Assembly (NCBI GenBank): GCA_021129825.1
Contig: JAJOKO010000149.1
Span: 1-35,417 of the forward strand
DNA from: Desulfotomaculum sp.
GTDB lineage: Bacteria > Bacillota > Desulfotomaculia > Desulfotomaculales > Desulfohalotomaculaceae
Direction: 5' to 3'
Length of the DNA: 35,417 nt
The notes beneath the pieces were generated by a model. The model was not told the DNA's origin. It saw only the letters and a program-made list of their open reading frames with translations, and searched no databases. The translations under genes were made by a program, and so were the position numbers. Numbering within the stretch: the first letter of the stretch is position 1; each line of letters opens with the position of its first letter. Shown here one piece after another: positions 17,071 to 26,002 of this stretch.

Positions 17071-18198
17071 CTGGCTAAACAGGATTATTATGAAATTTTA
17101 GGTGTAAACAAAGATGCCTCCGGTGACGAAATCAAAGAATCATATCGTAATTTAGCACGAAAATATCACCCTGATGCTAATCCGGATGATCCGGGAGCAG
17201 AAGCTAAATTCAAAGCACTTTCTGAAGCTTATGCAGTACTTAGTGACTCTGAAAAAAAAGCTAAATATGATCAATTTGGTCATGCTGGGGCTGATGGTCA
17301 AGGTTTTGGTGATTTTGATGCCGGTGCAGCTGGTTTTGGTGATCTAAATGATGTTTTTGATATGTTTTTTGGTGGCGGCGGTGGTGGACGCCGGCGTGGC
17401 GGACCGCAAAAAGGAGCCGATTTAAGACTGGATATGCAGCTTTCTTTTAAAGAAGCTGTTTTTGGTGTAGAAAGAGATGTCCAAGTGCCCCGTACCGAAA
17501 CTTGCCAAACTTGTAGTGGTAGTGGTGCTGCTCCGGGCACATCTCCCCAAAAATGCCAAGTTTGTAGAGGTGTTGGGCAAGTACAAGCAACTGTCAACAC
17601 CCCGTTTGGTCGTATTCAGCAATCACGCACCTGTAGTAATTGTAATGGTAGTGGAAAAATAGTTAAAAAGCCTTGTGCTACTTGCCAAGGGAACGGTCAA
17701 GTGCGGCGCACTCGTAACATTAATGTAAAAATACCTGCTGGTGTGGATCACGGTACCAGAGTGCGTTTAACCGGTGAAGGCGAGTTGGGTAGCAAAGGTG
17801 GACCGCCAGGTGATTTGTATGTATTTGTTTTTGTGCGAGATCATAAAATATTTAAACGAGAAGGTAATGATCTTTTTTGTGAGGTGCCGATTAGTTTTGT
17901 TCAAGCAGCATTAGGGGATGAAATAACGGTACCAACTCTGGAAGGGGAAGCGGTAATGAAAGTACCTGCCGGTACGCAAGCTGGATCAGTTTTTCGTTTG
18001 CGTGACAAAGGGGTTCCCTATATTAGCTCTAGTCGTTGCGGTGACCAACACGTGCGGGTAAAAATAAAAACGCCGGTTAAATTAAATAATAATCAAAAAG
18101 AGTTATTGCGAAAATTTGCTGAATTATCAGGTGAAAAAGTTCCTAAAGGATCTGAAAAAGGTTTTCTGAATAAAGTTAAGGATGCTTTTACGGGGTGA
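17071..18198 (+). CDS. dnaJ: Chaperone protein DnaJ (Hsp40), apparent CTG start
   Basis: Co-chaperone that delivers substrates to DnaK and stimulates its ATPase. The 375-residue protein has the J domain with the HPD motif (KYHPDAN), a Gly/Phe-rich stretch containing FFGGGGGG, four zinc-binding repeats (CQTCSGSG, CQVCRGVG, CSNCNGSG, CATCQGNG) and two C-terminal beta domains. The canonical family start MAKQDYYEILGV begins at a CTG codon (17071), 8 nt after GAAAGGTGG (17054-17062). The only ATG/GTG/TTG candidates are GTG codons at 17059 and 17062, which lie inside that ribosome binding site. They would add 3-4 residues and cannot be excluded. The gene follows the repeat array, and a REP-like inverted repeat lies downstream. 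Confidence 0.96.
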   Translation: MAKQDYYEILGVNKDASGDEIKESYRNLARKYHPDANPDDPGAEAKFKALSEAYAVLSDSEKKAKYDQFGHAGADGQGFGDFDAGAAGFGDLNDVFDMFFGGGGGGRRRGGPQKGADLRLDMQLSFKEAVFGVERDVQVPRTETCQTCSGSGAAPGTSPQKCQVCRGVGQVQATVNTPFGRIQQSRTCSNCNGSGKIVKKPCATCQGNGQVRRTRNINVKIPAGVDHGTRVRLTGEGELGSKGGPPGDLYVFVFVRDHKIFKREGNDLFCEVPISFVQAALGDEITVPTLEGEAVMKVPAGTQAGSVFRLRDKGVPYISSSRCGDQHVRVKIKTPVKLNNNQKELLRKFAELSGEKVPKGSEKGFLNKVKDAFTG

Positions 18199-18213
18199 AT
18201 AAACCACGGGAAT

Positions 18214-18276
18214 AAACCAAGGGGACAGTTCTTGTGGTTTGAAAACCAAAACCACGAAAAATCGTCCCCTTGGTTT
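18214..18276. repeat. REP-like inverted repeat between dnaJ and mtaB
   Basis: Perfect 13-bp outer arms AAACCAAGGGGAC (18214-18226) and GTCCCCTTGGTTT (18264-18276) enclose an inner pair GTGGTTT/AAACCAC (18234-18240, 18249-18255). The GGGGAC...GTCCCC form with inner GTGGTTT resembles repeats mobilised by Y1 (REP-associated) transposases in Firmicutes. The resemblance is from memory, not a search. Its RNA hairpin could modulate readthrough from dnaJ. Confidence 0.7.
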
Positions 18277-18313
18277 CCGGTTATCTGTTAAAGATGAAAG
18301 CGAGGGCTAGGAA

Positions 18314-19630
18314 TTGTCCCGAAAAAAAGCAGCTATCTATACATTAGGTTGTAAAGTTAACCAAACTGAATCAGTTGCTATTAGTGAAATGTTTAAAAAC
18401 CAAGATTACCAGCTGGTAGATTTTGATAAACCAGCAGATGTGTACATAATCAACACTTGTACGGTTACTCATTTGAGTGATCGAAAAAGTCGTCAAATGA
18501 TTAGACGAGCTGTAAAAATAAATCCTTCAGCACTGGTGGTAGTAACCGGGTGCTACGCCCAAATTTCTGCGGATCAAATTATGGAAATACCCGGGGTAGA
18601 TTTAGTAGTGGGTACCGGTGATAAAAATAATATTGTGGCTCTGGTGGAAAAAACCAATAAATCAACATCGCCTGTAAAGATGGTCACCAAGATATCCGAA
18701 CAACATCAATTTGTAGAAATGCCTGTTGTTACTAAGGGTAATAAAACTAGAGGTTTTATTAAAGTGCAAGAAGGGTGTAATGATTTTTGCACTTATTGTA
18801 TTATCCCGCATGCCCGTGGTCCGTTGCGCAGTCGTAAATTAAGTAGTATAATTACTGAGGTTCAACAATTATTGCAAAATGATTTTAAAGAAATTGTACT
18901 TACTGGTATTCATACGGGGGCGTATGGTTTGGATTTCCGAAATGGTCTGAATTTAGCTACTTTAGTAAAAGAACTATTATCATTACCAGGATTAGTCCGG
19001 TTACGTCTTAGCTCGGTGGAACCAAATGATATTAAGGCGGAACTAATAGCGATAGCCAGTGCTGCGAAATCTTTTTGTAAGCATTTACATATTCCGCTAC
19101 AAAGTGGAGATGATCAGATCTTAGCTACTATGCAGCGTAAATATAATACTGAATATTATGCCCGGTTAATAAATGATATCCGGGAGAAAATACCTGATAT
19201 GGCGATTACTACTGATATTATGGTCGGTTTTCCGGGTGAAAGTGAGGCCATGTTTGATAATACATATAATTTTTGTCGAAAAATGAATTTTAGTGGCATG
19301 CATGTATTTAAATATTCTTCCCGTAAAGGTACCGTAGCAGCAAATTTTTCAAACCAAGTACCGGCATCAAAAAAAAATTGGCGTAGTAACAAACTAATGA
19401 TTTTGGCTGAACAATTGGCGGCTAATTATGCGGCTAATTATTTAGGTCAAAAAACAGCAATACTGGTAGAGCAACAAATAGAAAATAAGCCCGGTTATTG
19501 GCAGGGACTTACCAGTAATTATTTGCGGGTAGAGTTTTACGCTCCCGGAAATGCAGATTTATGCGGGCAGTTTTTAAATATCCGGATAACTAAAATTGAC
19601 CACAAAAAATTGTATGGTGAAATAATTTAA
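18314..19630 (+). CDS. mtaB: tRNA threonylcarbamoyladenosine methylthiotransferase MtaB
   Basis: A radical-SAM methylthiotransferase that converts t6A37 to ms2t6A37 in tRNAs reading ANN codons. The 438-residue protein has the N-terminal UPF0004 domain with three cluster cysteines (LGCKVN Cys13, NTCTV Cys49, TGCYAQ Cys80). The radical-SAM motif C155-x3-C159-x2-C162 (CNDFCTYC) follows, then a C-terminal TRAM-like region. LGCKVNQ separates it from the related MiaB and RimO. The start is TTG 18314, 7 nt after GAGGG. The position after dnaJ is common in Clostridia and suggests a read-through operon. Confidence 0.95.
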   Translation: MSRKKAAIYTLGCKVNQTESVAISEMFKNQDYQLVDFDKPADVYIINTCTVTHLSDRKSRQMIRRAVKINPSALVVVTGCYAQISADQIMEIPGVDLVVGTGDKNNIVALVEKTNKSTSPVKMVTKISEQHQFVEMPVVTKGNKTRGFIKVQEGCNDFCTYCIIPHARGPLRSRKLSSIITEVQQLLQNDFKEIVLTGIHTGAYGLDFRNGLNLATLVKELLSLPGLVRLRLSSVEPNDIKAELIAIASAAKSFCKHLHIPLQSGDDQILATMQRKYNTEYYARLINDIREKIPDMAITTDIMVGFPGESEAMFDNTYNFCRKMNFSGMHVFKYSSRKGTVAANFSNQVPASKKNWRSNKLMILAEQLAANYAANYLGQKTAILVEQQIENKPGYWQGLTSNYLRVEFYAPGNADLCGQFLNIRITKIDHKKLYGEII

Positions 19631-19665
19631 TTATCTTAGCAGGATTTATCGAATAAGAGTGGAAG

Positions 19666-19679
19666 TAGTTTATAAACTA
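19666..19679. other. 14-bp perfect palindrome upstream of the HIT gene
   Basis: TAGTTTATAAACTA is self-complementary and lies in the 95-nt interval between mtaB and the HIT gene. It could be a small operator or chance in AT-rich DNA. No promoter boxes are clearly placed around it. Confidence 0.25.
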
Positions 19680-19725
19680 AAAAAATCTTGTTAGGAGTTA
19701 TTATTTTAAAAAGGGGGTGCAAGTT

Positions 19726-20070
19726 TTGCCGGAGTGTATTTTTTGCAAGATTATTAATAAAGAAATACCTGCCGAAATTATATACGAGGATGAACAAGTA
19801 ATGGCATTTAAAGATGTTAACCCGGTAGCTCCCGTTCATATTCTGTTGATACCAAAAAAACATATTGCTACATTGTTTGATTTGACAACAGAGGATAGTG
19901 ATGTTATTGGGCAGTTAGTTTTAACTGCTAAAAAACTAGCTGTAAAGCTAGGACTAGAAGAAAAAGGATTTCGATTAGTAGCTAACTGCAAAGAAGATGG
20001 TGGGCAAACTGTTTTTCATATCCACTTCCATTTAGTTGGTGAGAGATTTTTTGCATGGCCTCCGGGTTAG
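19726..20070 (+). CDS. HIT family protein (HinT-like purine nucleoside phosphoramidase)
   Basis: Histidine-triad nucleotide-binding protein that hydrolyses AMP-linked phosphoramidates. The 114-residue protein begins PECIFCKIINKEIPAEIIYEDE, typical of the HinT branch, and has the catalytic triad HIHFH at residues 98-102 (HxHxH followed by LVG). An N-terminal zinc-type cysteine pair (CIFC) is present. The start is TTG 19726, 8 nt from AAGGGGG (19711-19717); an in-frame GTG at 19717 would overlap that site. The location between mtaB and rpsU matches other Clostridia. Confidence 0.93.
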   Translation: MPECIFCKIINKEIPAEIIYEDEQVMAFKDVNPVAPVHILLIPKKHIATLFDLTTEDSDVIGQLVLTAKKLAVKLGLEEKGFRLVANCKEDGGQTVFHIHFHLVGERFFAWPPG

Positions 20071-20133
20071 AATACCAAAATTCGAGGTTTTCATAGTTAG
20101 CTTTTAATGGATTACCGGGGGGAGGGGAAATTA

Positions 20134-20310
20134 ATGGCGGAAGTTAAAGTAGGTAAAAATGAAACATTGGATAGTGCTCTCCGACGTTTTAAGAAATCCT
20201 GCCAAAAGGCCGGGGTTATGTCTGAAGCGCGGAAACATGAAGTTTACGAAAAACCAAGTGTTAAACGCAAGAAAAAATCAGAAGCGGCTCGGAAGCGCCG
20301 TACGTTTTAG
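20134..20310 (+). CDS. rpsU: 30S ribosomal protein bS21
   Basis: Small basic protein of the 30S subunit, involved in mRNA start-site interaction. The 58-residue protein reads [19 protein letters not shown] and ends with a very basic tail ([13 protein letters not shown]). ATG 20134 is preceded by GGAGGGG (20121-20127) at 6 nt; the longer frame from 20107 has no such support. It ends the heat-shock transcription unit, with a strong terminator at 20357-20396. Confidence 0.97.
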   Translation: MAEVKVGKNETLDSALRRFKKSCQKAGVMSEARKHEVYEKPSVKRKKKSEAARKRRTF

Positions 20311-20345
20311 ATAGATTATCTATAAGTGTTTCTCTGTAAATATTA

Positions 20346-20375
20346 GTAATTTGGTGACCTCCTTAGGCATATAAT
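20346..20375 (+). promoter_or_regulatory. Possible sigma-E-type promoter of yqfC in the terminator
   Basis: CATATAAT (20368-20375) matches the sigma-E -10 consensus CATACAmT in 7 of 8 positions and occupies the hairpin loop. A weak -35 candidate, GTAATTT (20346-20352), lies 15 bp upstream. Transcription would start near 20382, after the 5' arm. The -35 match is poor, so this is tentative. Confidence 0.35.
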
Positions 20376-20396
20376 TAAGCCTAAGGAGGTTTTTTT
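20357..20396 (+). terminator. Rho-independent terminator of rpsU that contains the yqfC ribosome binding site
   Basis: A perfect 12-bp stem, ACCTCCTTAGGC (20357-20368) with GCCTAAGGAGGT (20379-20390), a 10-nt loop and a run of seven T (20390-20396). The yqfC ATG follows at once at 20397. The 3' arm holds AAGGAGG, the only Shine-Dalgarno available to yqfC, and the 5' arm is its exact complement. Read-through RNA would therefore both terminate and hide the yqfC start. Confidence 0.92.
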
Positions 20397-20684
20397 ATGG
20401 TCTGGTCAGGTTTTGAAAAACATATCAAAAAACAAATGGTGAATTTATTAGAAATACCCAGTGATATAATGCTGGATTTGCCTAAAGTTGTAGTTGTAGG
20501 TAATTTACAAGTGTTTATTGAAAATCACCGTGGTATTATTGAGTATACCTCTGAATTAATCAGAATTATTGTGGAAGATGGTGAAATAAACATCAGCGGT
20601 GAAAACTTATCTATCAGAAATATTATGGTGGATGAACTTATAATAGAAGGTAAAATCAAAAGTTTAGAACTGCGGGGTGGATAA
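20397..20684 (+). CDS. yqfC: Sporulation protein YqfC
   Basis: A small protein of the YabP/YqfC family, made under sigma-E control in Bacillus sporulation; its biochemical role is unknown. The 95-residue protein has family features LLEIPSDIMLDLPKVVVVGNLQVFIENHRGIIEY and a C-terminal SIRNIMVDELIIEGKI beta-rich region. It has no signal peptide or membrane helix. ATG 20397 uses AAGGAGG (20383-20389), which lies in the 3' arm of the upstream terminator. yqfD follows after 2 nt, the standard pairing. Confidence 0.94.
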   Translation: MVWSGFEKHIKKQMVNLLEIPSDIMLDLPKVVVVGNLQVFIENHRGIIEYTSELIRIIVEDGEINISGENLSIRNIMVDELIIEGKIKSLELRGG

Positions 20685-20686
20685 AT

Positions 20687-21907
20687 TTGTTTTTGTTTAA
20701 ATTGATATCTTATTTGTTTGGACATGTTTTTTTGGTAGTGAAGGGAAATTCGTTAGAAAAATTTATTAATATGGCTGCTAACCGGGGTATTTATTTGTGG
20801 GATATTACTAAATTAGGAGCAAATAGAATTAGGGTGGGCGTAAGGCTTTCGGGGATTAGACCGCTTAGACATATTGCCAGAGAAACAGCTTGTAGATTTA
20901 AAATTAAATCGCGGGTAGGAATACCTTTTATTGTTGAACGTATGAAAAAAAGAAAAATATTAGTTGCAGGAGCCTTTATATTTGTTATAGTATTATATAT
21001 ATTATCATCTTTTGTATGGTTTATTGAGATTGAGGGTAACGATAAAATATCTGGGAAAGATATTTTATTGGCGGTCCGGCAGGTTGGTTTGTCTGAGGGA
21101 GTTTGGAGAGGCGATATTGATACTGCTGTGATAGAGCAAGCGATAAAAGATAAACTACCAATAGTGGCTTGGGTAGGAGTATTTATTGAAGGAACAAAGG
21201 TCCGGATTGAAATTGTAGAGAAAAAAATAATTGGCAACGAAATCAGCGATCAACCTACTCATATAGTAGCTACAAAAACTGGCTTATTGCAGGGAATTTT
21301 AGTATTATCCGGTCAAGCAGTGGTAGCAGAAGGTGATGTTGTAGAGGTTGGCCAAGTGCTGATTTCAGGCGAAGTAATACCGGAACAAACTATCAATCAA
21401 AATAACGGGGTGATGGATTTACCCCGTTATTTGCAGGCCCAAGGGGTGGTACGGGCCCGGGTGTGGTATGAAGGATATGGAGAAGCTAAATTAGTTGAGA
21501 TGTTAATCAAACCTTCTGGTAAGCAGACAGAGCGTTTCAGTATTAAAATGGTTGGTCAAGAAATAATTTTAAAAGGACCGTCGCAAATACCATTCACAAA
21601 ATATCAAAGTGAAATTACAGTAAAAACTTTTCCTCTTTGGAGGGATTTTGCAGTGCCTGTAGAATTTATTAAGGTACAATATTTAGAATTAAAAAAACAT
21701 CGTGAAGAGCGCACTAAGACAGAAGCACGTAAACTGGCAGAACAAAAAGCGTGGTCACAAGTAAAGTTGAAATTACCAACAGAACATAAAATTTTAAAAC
21801 AACGAGTAGAGCATATTGAAACGGAACAGCAAGAAAATTTGGTGCGAGTAAAAGTATTAGTGGAGACATTGGAAGAGATCGGCACAGAAAAACCTTTCCA
21901 ACCATAA
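20687..21907 (+). CDS. yqfD: Sporulation membrane protein YqfD
   Basis: A sporulation protein of the YqfD family, co-expressed with yqfC in the mother cell and related in part to SpoIVFA-type membrane proteins. The 406-residue protein has an N-terminal cytoplasmic region with SGIRPLRHIARETACRFKI-type sequence and one clear membrane helix at about 90-112. A large external domain with IEIEGNDKISG and WVGVFIEGTKVRIEIVEK follows, and the C-terminus is charged and coiled. The start is TTG 20687, 2 nt after the yqfC stop, with GGGGTGG upstream, implying translational coupling. It is about the usual family length. Confidence 0.93.
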   Translation: MFLFKLISYLFGHVFLVVKGNSLEKFINMAANRGIYLWDITKLGANRIRVGVRLSGIRPLRHIARETACRFKIKSRVGIPFIVERMKKRKILVAGAFIFVIVLYILSSFVWFIEIEGNDKISGKDILLAVRQVGLSEGVWRGDIDTAVIEQAIKDKLPIVAWVGVFIEGTKVRIEIVEKKIIGNEISDQPTHIVATKTGLLQGILVLSGQAVVAEGDVVEVGQVLISGEVIPEQTINQNNGVMDLPRYLQAQGVVRARVWYEGYGEAKLVEMLIKPSGKQTERFSIKMVGQEIILKGPSQIPFTKYQSEITVKTFPLWRDFAVPVEFIKVQYLELKKHREERTKTEARKLAEQKAWSQVKLKLPTEHKILKQRVEHIETEQQENLVRVKVLVETLEEIGTEKPFQP

Positions 21908-21942
21908 TTTGCTTTGTGAAATTAGGAGGTATCTTGCTTATA

Positions 21943-22923
21943 TTGAAACCAAATACAGAGGTAAGAATCATCCTTGATGATATTAGGTTAGCTGCTGAAA
22001 TAATGGGTCAACATGATCAAAATATTGTTTATATAGAAAAACTACTAAATGTTAAAATGGTAATTCGTGGGGACGAACTAATTATTACCGGTACACCTGA
22101 GGCGGTGCAAGAAGCCGGACAGTTGCTAAATCAATTGTTAGCTTATTCTGATACCGGAAATAATATTACTGTCCATGAAATCAACTATGCTTTACAAGTA
22201 GTGCGTGCTGGCAGGGGAGATACCTTGGCCGATTTGACCCGGGATATAGTAGCGGTTAATGCCCGTGGAAAGCAAATCAAACCGAAAACACCGGGACAAA
22301 AACAATATATCGACGCTATTCGTAAACACGATGTAGTATTTTGTATTGGACCGGCGGGTACAGGTAAAACATATCTTTCAGTAGCTTTGGCTGTCGCAGC
22401 CTTGCGCAATAAAACGATCTCTCGGTTGGTGTTAACCAGACCGGCGGTAGAAGCAGGCGAAAAACTGGGGTTTTTGCCCGGAGATTTGCAAGATAAAGTA
22501 GACCCTTATTTACGCCCGGTTTATGATGGCTTGTACGATGTTTTAGGGGTGGAAAATACCCAAAAATACATGGAGCGAAATATCATCGAAATTGCCCCGC
22601 TGGCTTATATGCGGGGGCGAACTTTAGATGATGCTTTTATTATTTTAGATGAAGCTCAAAACACCACCCCGGAACAAATGAAAATGTTTCTGACACGCTT
22701 GGGTTTCGGTTCTAAGGCGATAATTAACGGGGATATCACCCAAATTGATTTATCTCGTGGTCAAAAATCTGGTCTAGTTGATGCTCAAATGAAGCTTAGT
22801 AAGGTGCCTGGTTTGGCGTTTAATTACATGACCGGGGATGATATAGTCCGGCATTCGTTAGTACATCAAATTATCAAAGCTTATGATTTGGCGGAGCAGC
22901 CAGCGCAAGCTGATCGGAAGTGA
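21943..22923 (+). CDS. PhoH family ATPase (PhoH-like protein YqfL/YbeZ type)
   Basis: Cytoplasmic P-loop ATPase of the PhoH family, related to the N-terminal domain of superfamily I helicases and functionally linked to YbeY and RNA metabolism. The 326-residue form has an N-terminal KH-like region, Walker A GPAGTGKT (136-143), FIILDEAQNTTPEQMKMFLTRLG (Walker B) and GDITQIDL. The start is uncertain. AGGAGG (21924-21929) lies 4 nt before TTG 21934 and 13 nt before TTG 21943, both imperfect. A GTG at 21916 precedes the Shine-Dalgarno. TTG 21943 is chosen because it gives the family-like N-terminus. It sits directly before pgpH and near ybeY. Confidence 0.92.
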   Translation: MKPNTEVRIILDDIRLAAEIMGQHDQNIVYIEKLLNVKMVIRGDELIITGTPEAVQEAGQLLNQLLAYSDTGNNITVHEINYALQVVRAGRGDTLADLTRDIVAVNARGKQIKPKTPGQKQYIDAIRKHDVVFCIGPAGTGKTYLSVALAVAALRNKTISRLVLTRPAVEAGEKLGFLPGDLQDKVDPYLRPVYDGLYDVLGVENTQKYMERNIIEIAPLAYMRGRTLDDAFIILDEAQNTTPEQMKMFLTRLGFGSKAIINGDITQIDLSRGQKSGLVDAQMKLSKVPGLAFNYMTGDDIVRHSLVHQIIKAYDLAEQPAQADRK

Positions 22924-22927
22924 AAGC

Positions 22928-25054
22928 ATGATTACTTTTAGTAAACTTGGCAGTACTATTTGGCAGGGACTGGTTTTTTTTGTTAAGCATCGCCAAGTAC
23001 GCCGTGGTAGTGCAATTATTTTTTTCTTAGCTATTTTCACTTTATTGTTGTCTTTAGACTTTTTTTACGGTAAAGTAAGTCTTGAAGTAGGAGATGTGGC
23101 TCCTCATGACATCAGGGCACCGCATAGTGTTGAATTTATAGATCCGGTAAAAACCGACGAGTTAAGACAACAAGCTGCTCAAGGAGTGGACAAGGTTTAT
23201 ACTACCGACCCTCAAATAACGCTGGCGGTGGAAAACAATATTATTAACCTGACCGCCGATATTGCCGCTATCCAGCTTGCAGAAAATTTAGATATTGATG
23301 AAAATTTACTTATTAAAGAAAAAGCCGAAAAATTAAGAGTAAGAATACCATTTACATTATCAGAAGAAGCTTTACTTAGTTTAGCCAGTGGAGTGCTAGA
23401 GGATTTATATTTAGTACAAGATAAAGTGATTAATATTGTTAATCAAAAAATGAAAACAGGAATCACTGAAGAACAATTAGAAGGTGTTCGGGGAGAGCTA
23501 ATTGCCAGTATCAATGAATTTAATTTAAACCAGGGTTATTATCAATATGCAGTAGGATTAGTGCATATTTTTTTACAACCAAATCGTTTTTATAATCCAG
23601 AACAAACTGATGCGGTGCGTCAAAAAGCGATGGCAGCAGTTGAACCGGTTAAAATTAAAATAAAGTCTCAACAAAGAATTACCAGTGCTGGAGAGATTGT
23701 CACCAGACAGCATATTCAGGCTTTACATGCTTTGAACATCTTACACCCGCGTCAGCCTTGGGTAACTTTATTGGGCACTATCTTTTTGGTAGCGGCTTTT
23801 ATGGCGGTAGTATTATTTTATTTACGCCGGCAAAACCGTAAAATTTACCAAAATACAGGTCAATTATATTTAATTGGCATTGTGATAGTAATTGTTTTAG
23901 CAGTTTCTAAATCTATCTTGGCAATTGATATCTTTCATTGGCCAGAACTGGAAGAATTGTTGGGCTACACGGCGCCGGTTGCCGCTGCCGGTATGTTAAT
24001 CGCAATTTTATTAAAAACTAGGCTAGCGGTATTAGTAGTGACTGTAACCAGTTTATTTTTAGGATTGATGATCGGTAATCAAATTAATTTTAGCGTTGTT
24101 GGTTTTTTGGGTGGTATTGCCGGTGTTTACAGTGTTTCCAGACTTAGTCAACGGGGAGATTTAGTGCGAGCAGGATTATATACCGGGATTACGGTAATGT
24201 TGGCTATATTTGTTATTGGGATGATTGAAGAAACCCCTTGGCAGTTATTGTTACTGTCTGGTTTGATGTTGGGTTTATTAAATGGCTTGTTGTCTTCTGT
24301 ATTAACCAACGGGGCTTTACCTTACTTAGAATCATCTTTTGGGATTACTTCGCCGGTTAAATTATTGGAATTATCGAACCCTAGCAACCCATTGTTACGC
24401 AAATTATTAACCGAAGTACCGGGGACATACCACCATAGTATTATGGTCGGAAACTTGGCTGAAGCAGCTACTGAAGCTGTGGGTGGTGATCATTTATTGG
24501 TGCGGGTAGGTGCTTTATATCATGATATTGGTAAAATAAAAAGACCTTACTTTTTTATAGAAAATCAAATGAGAGCGGATAATCCCCATGATAAAATCGC
24601 CCCTTCGCTTTCTACCTTGATAGTAACATCCCATGTTAAAGACGGTGTGGATTTAGCTAAAGAACACAAACTACCCCAATGTATTATTGATTTTATTGAA
24701 CAGCACCATGGTACCGGTTTAATAAAGTTTTTTTATCATAAAGCCCTAAAAGGGGAAAAACCAGAGCTTATTACCGAAAAAGAATTTAGCTATACCGGTC
24801 CTAAACCGCAAACTAAAGAAACAGCTATTATAATGTTAGCTGATACAGTAGAAGCGGCGGTACGTTCTTTAAAAACGCCTACACCCGGGCAAGTAGAAGG
24901 TTTGGTTAGAAAAATAATTAAAGAAAAACTGATGGAAGGGCAGTTAGATCAGTGTGATTTAACATTAAAAGATTTAAATACTACGGCGAAGGCTTTTTTG
25001 CGGGTGTTATCAGGAGTGTATCACTCCCGGATAGAATATCCAGAAATAAAATAA
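22928..25054 (+). CDS. pgpH: 7TM-HD family cyclic-di-AMP phosphodiesterase PgpH (YqfF)
   Basis: Membrane phosphodiesterase that degrades c-di-AMP. The 708-residue protein has an N-terminal membrane helix (about 25-42) and the extracellular 7TMR-HDED domain (about 45-275, with [16 protein letters not shown] and [12 protein letters not shown]). About seven membrane helices follow (275-475), then a cytoplasmic HD domain with [28 protein letters not shown] and EQHHGTGL. The HD metal ligands look intact. ATG 22928 lies 4 nt after the phoH stop, with a weak GGAAGTGA site. An in-frame start at 22883 would overlap phoH without a binding site. Confidence 0.93.
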   Translation: MITFSKLGSTIWQGLVFFVKHRQVRRGSAIIFFLAIFTLLLSLDFFYGKVSLEVGDVAPHDIRAPHSVEFIDPVKTDELRQQAAQGVDKVYTTDPQITLAVENNIINLTADIAAIQLAENLDIDENLLIKEKAEKLRVRIPFTLSEEALLSLASGVLEDLYLVQDKVINIVNQKMKTGITEEQLEGVRGELIASINEFNLNQGYYQYAVGLVHIFLQPNRFYNPEQTDAVRQKAMAAVEPVKIKIKSQQRITSAGEIVTRQHIQALHALNILHPRQPWVTLLGTIFLVAAFMAVVLFYLRRQNRKIYQNTGQLYLIGIVIVIVLAVSKSILAIDIFHWPELEELLGYTAPVAAAGMLIAILLKTRLAVLVVTVTSLFLGLMIGNQINFSVVGFLGGIAGVYSVSRLSQRGDLVRAGLYTGITVMLAIFVIGMIEETPWQLLLLSGLMLGLLNGLLSSVLTNGALPYLESSFGITSPVKLLELSNPSNPLLRKLLTEVPGTYHHSIMVGNLAEAATEAVGGDHLLVRVGALYHDIGKIKRPYFFIENQMRADNPHDKIAPSLSTLIVTSHVKDGVDLAKEHKLPQCIIDFIEQHHGTGLIKFFYHKALKGEKPELITEKEFSYTGPKPQTKETAIIMLADTVEAAVRSLKTPTPGQVEGLVRKIIKEKLMEGQLDQCDLTLKDLNTTAKAFLRVLSGVYHSRIEYPEIK

Positions 25055-25079
25055 AAGTGAGCAAAGGAGATTGCTGAGT

Positions 25080-25535
25080 ATGCCGGTACTGATAAATAAT
25101 TTACACCTAAATTTTCCAGTCCAAGAAGAATGGATCAATAACGCTGTTAAAGCTATTGAAAATATATTGGCACGACATAATCAAGCCGAGAGTGAAGTAG
25201 GTTTGATTTTGGTAGATGACCAGTATATGCACCGGTTAAATAAAGATTACCGGGGGGTAGATAGTCCTACGGATGTGCTTTCTTTTGCGATGAATGAGGG
25301 TGAAACAATGCCGGAACCAGAAGATTCAGAACAGCTATTGGGAGATGTACTTATTTCTTTAGAAACTGCTCAACGTCAAGCGGAGCAATACCAGCATTCT
25401 TTAGAACGAGAGTTAGTTTTTTTAGCATTACACGGGACACTACACTTATTGGGCTATGATCACCAGAACAAAGAAAATAAAAGTTTAATGCGGGCTCAAG
25501 AGGAAATTATTTTGACAATCATGGAGTTAAACTGA
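25080..25535 (+). CDS. ybeY: Endoribonuclease YbeY (16S rRNA maturation)
   Basis: Zinc endoribonuclease needed for 16S rRNA 3' maturation and ribosome quality control. The 151-residue protein shows the metal-binding motif [11 protein letters not shown] (His118, His122, His128) and the family segments [18 protein letters not shown] and [15 protein letters not shown] 25080 is 9 nt from AAAGGAGA (25063-25070); TTG 25071 directly abuts that site and is unlikely. The order phoH-pgpH-ybeY is conserved. A dgkA-type kinase gene that often follows in Firmicutes is absent; cdd comes next. Confidence 0.97.
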   Translation: MPVLINNLHLNFPVQEEWINNAVKAIENILARHNQAESEVGLILVDDQYMHRLNKDYRGVDSPTDVLSFAMNEGETMPEPEDSEQLLGDVLISLETAQRQAEQYQHSLERELVFLALHGTLHLLGYDHQNKENKSLMRAQEEIILTIMELN

Positions 25536-25556
25536 ATTATTAAGGAGAGCTTTGCT

Positions 25557-25985
25557 ATGAACGGAACAGGCGAAAAATTAATCCATACCGGTGGTAGTGG
25601 GTTTCCGTTAGTAAAGTTGATAAACTTAGCCAAAGCTGCTATGGAGCGGTCTTATGCGCCTTATTCCAAATTTCCGGTAGGCGCAGCTTTACTTACTATA
25701 GACGGACACGTTTACAGTGGTTGCAATGTAGAAAATGCTTCCTACGGGTTGACTTGCTGTGCGGAACGAGTAGCTATTTTTAAAGCGGTGTCTGACGGGG
25801 CAAAAGAGTTCCAAGCTTTGGTGATAATCGCCAACACCACACAGCCTTGCAGTCCGTGTGGTGCTTGCCGGCAAGTAATGGGCGAATTCGCCCCAGATAT
25901 GGTAGTTTATATGGTTAGTAAAAATGGTGACTATATTAAAAACAGTGTTAATGAATTATTGCCAAACATGTTTTCGTTACCATAA
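25557..25985 (+). CDS. cdd: Cytidine deaminase
   Basis: Homotetrameric zinc enzyme converting cytidine and deoxycytidine to uridine forms for pyrimidine salvage. The 142-residue protein has YAPYSKFPVGAAL and the zinc ligands Cys68 (CCAERVAIF, catalytic Glu70), Cys101 and Cys104 (PCSPCGACRQVMGEF). The N-terminus is about 15 residues longer than the shortest homologues (MNGTGEKLIHTGGSG). The ATG 25557 start is supported by AAGGAGAG at 7 nt. It lies between ybeY and era, as is usual. Confidence 0.97.
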   Translation: MNGTGEKLIHTGGSGFPLVKLINLAKAAMERSYAPYSKFPVGAALLTIDGHVYSGCNVENASYGLTCCAERVAIFKAVSDGAKEFQALVIIANTTQPCSPCGACRQVMGEFAPDMVVYMVSKNGDYIKNSVNELLPNMFSLP

Positions 25986-26002
25986 AAATAGGAGGCTGAA
26001 GA

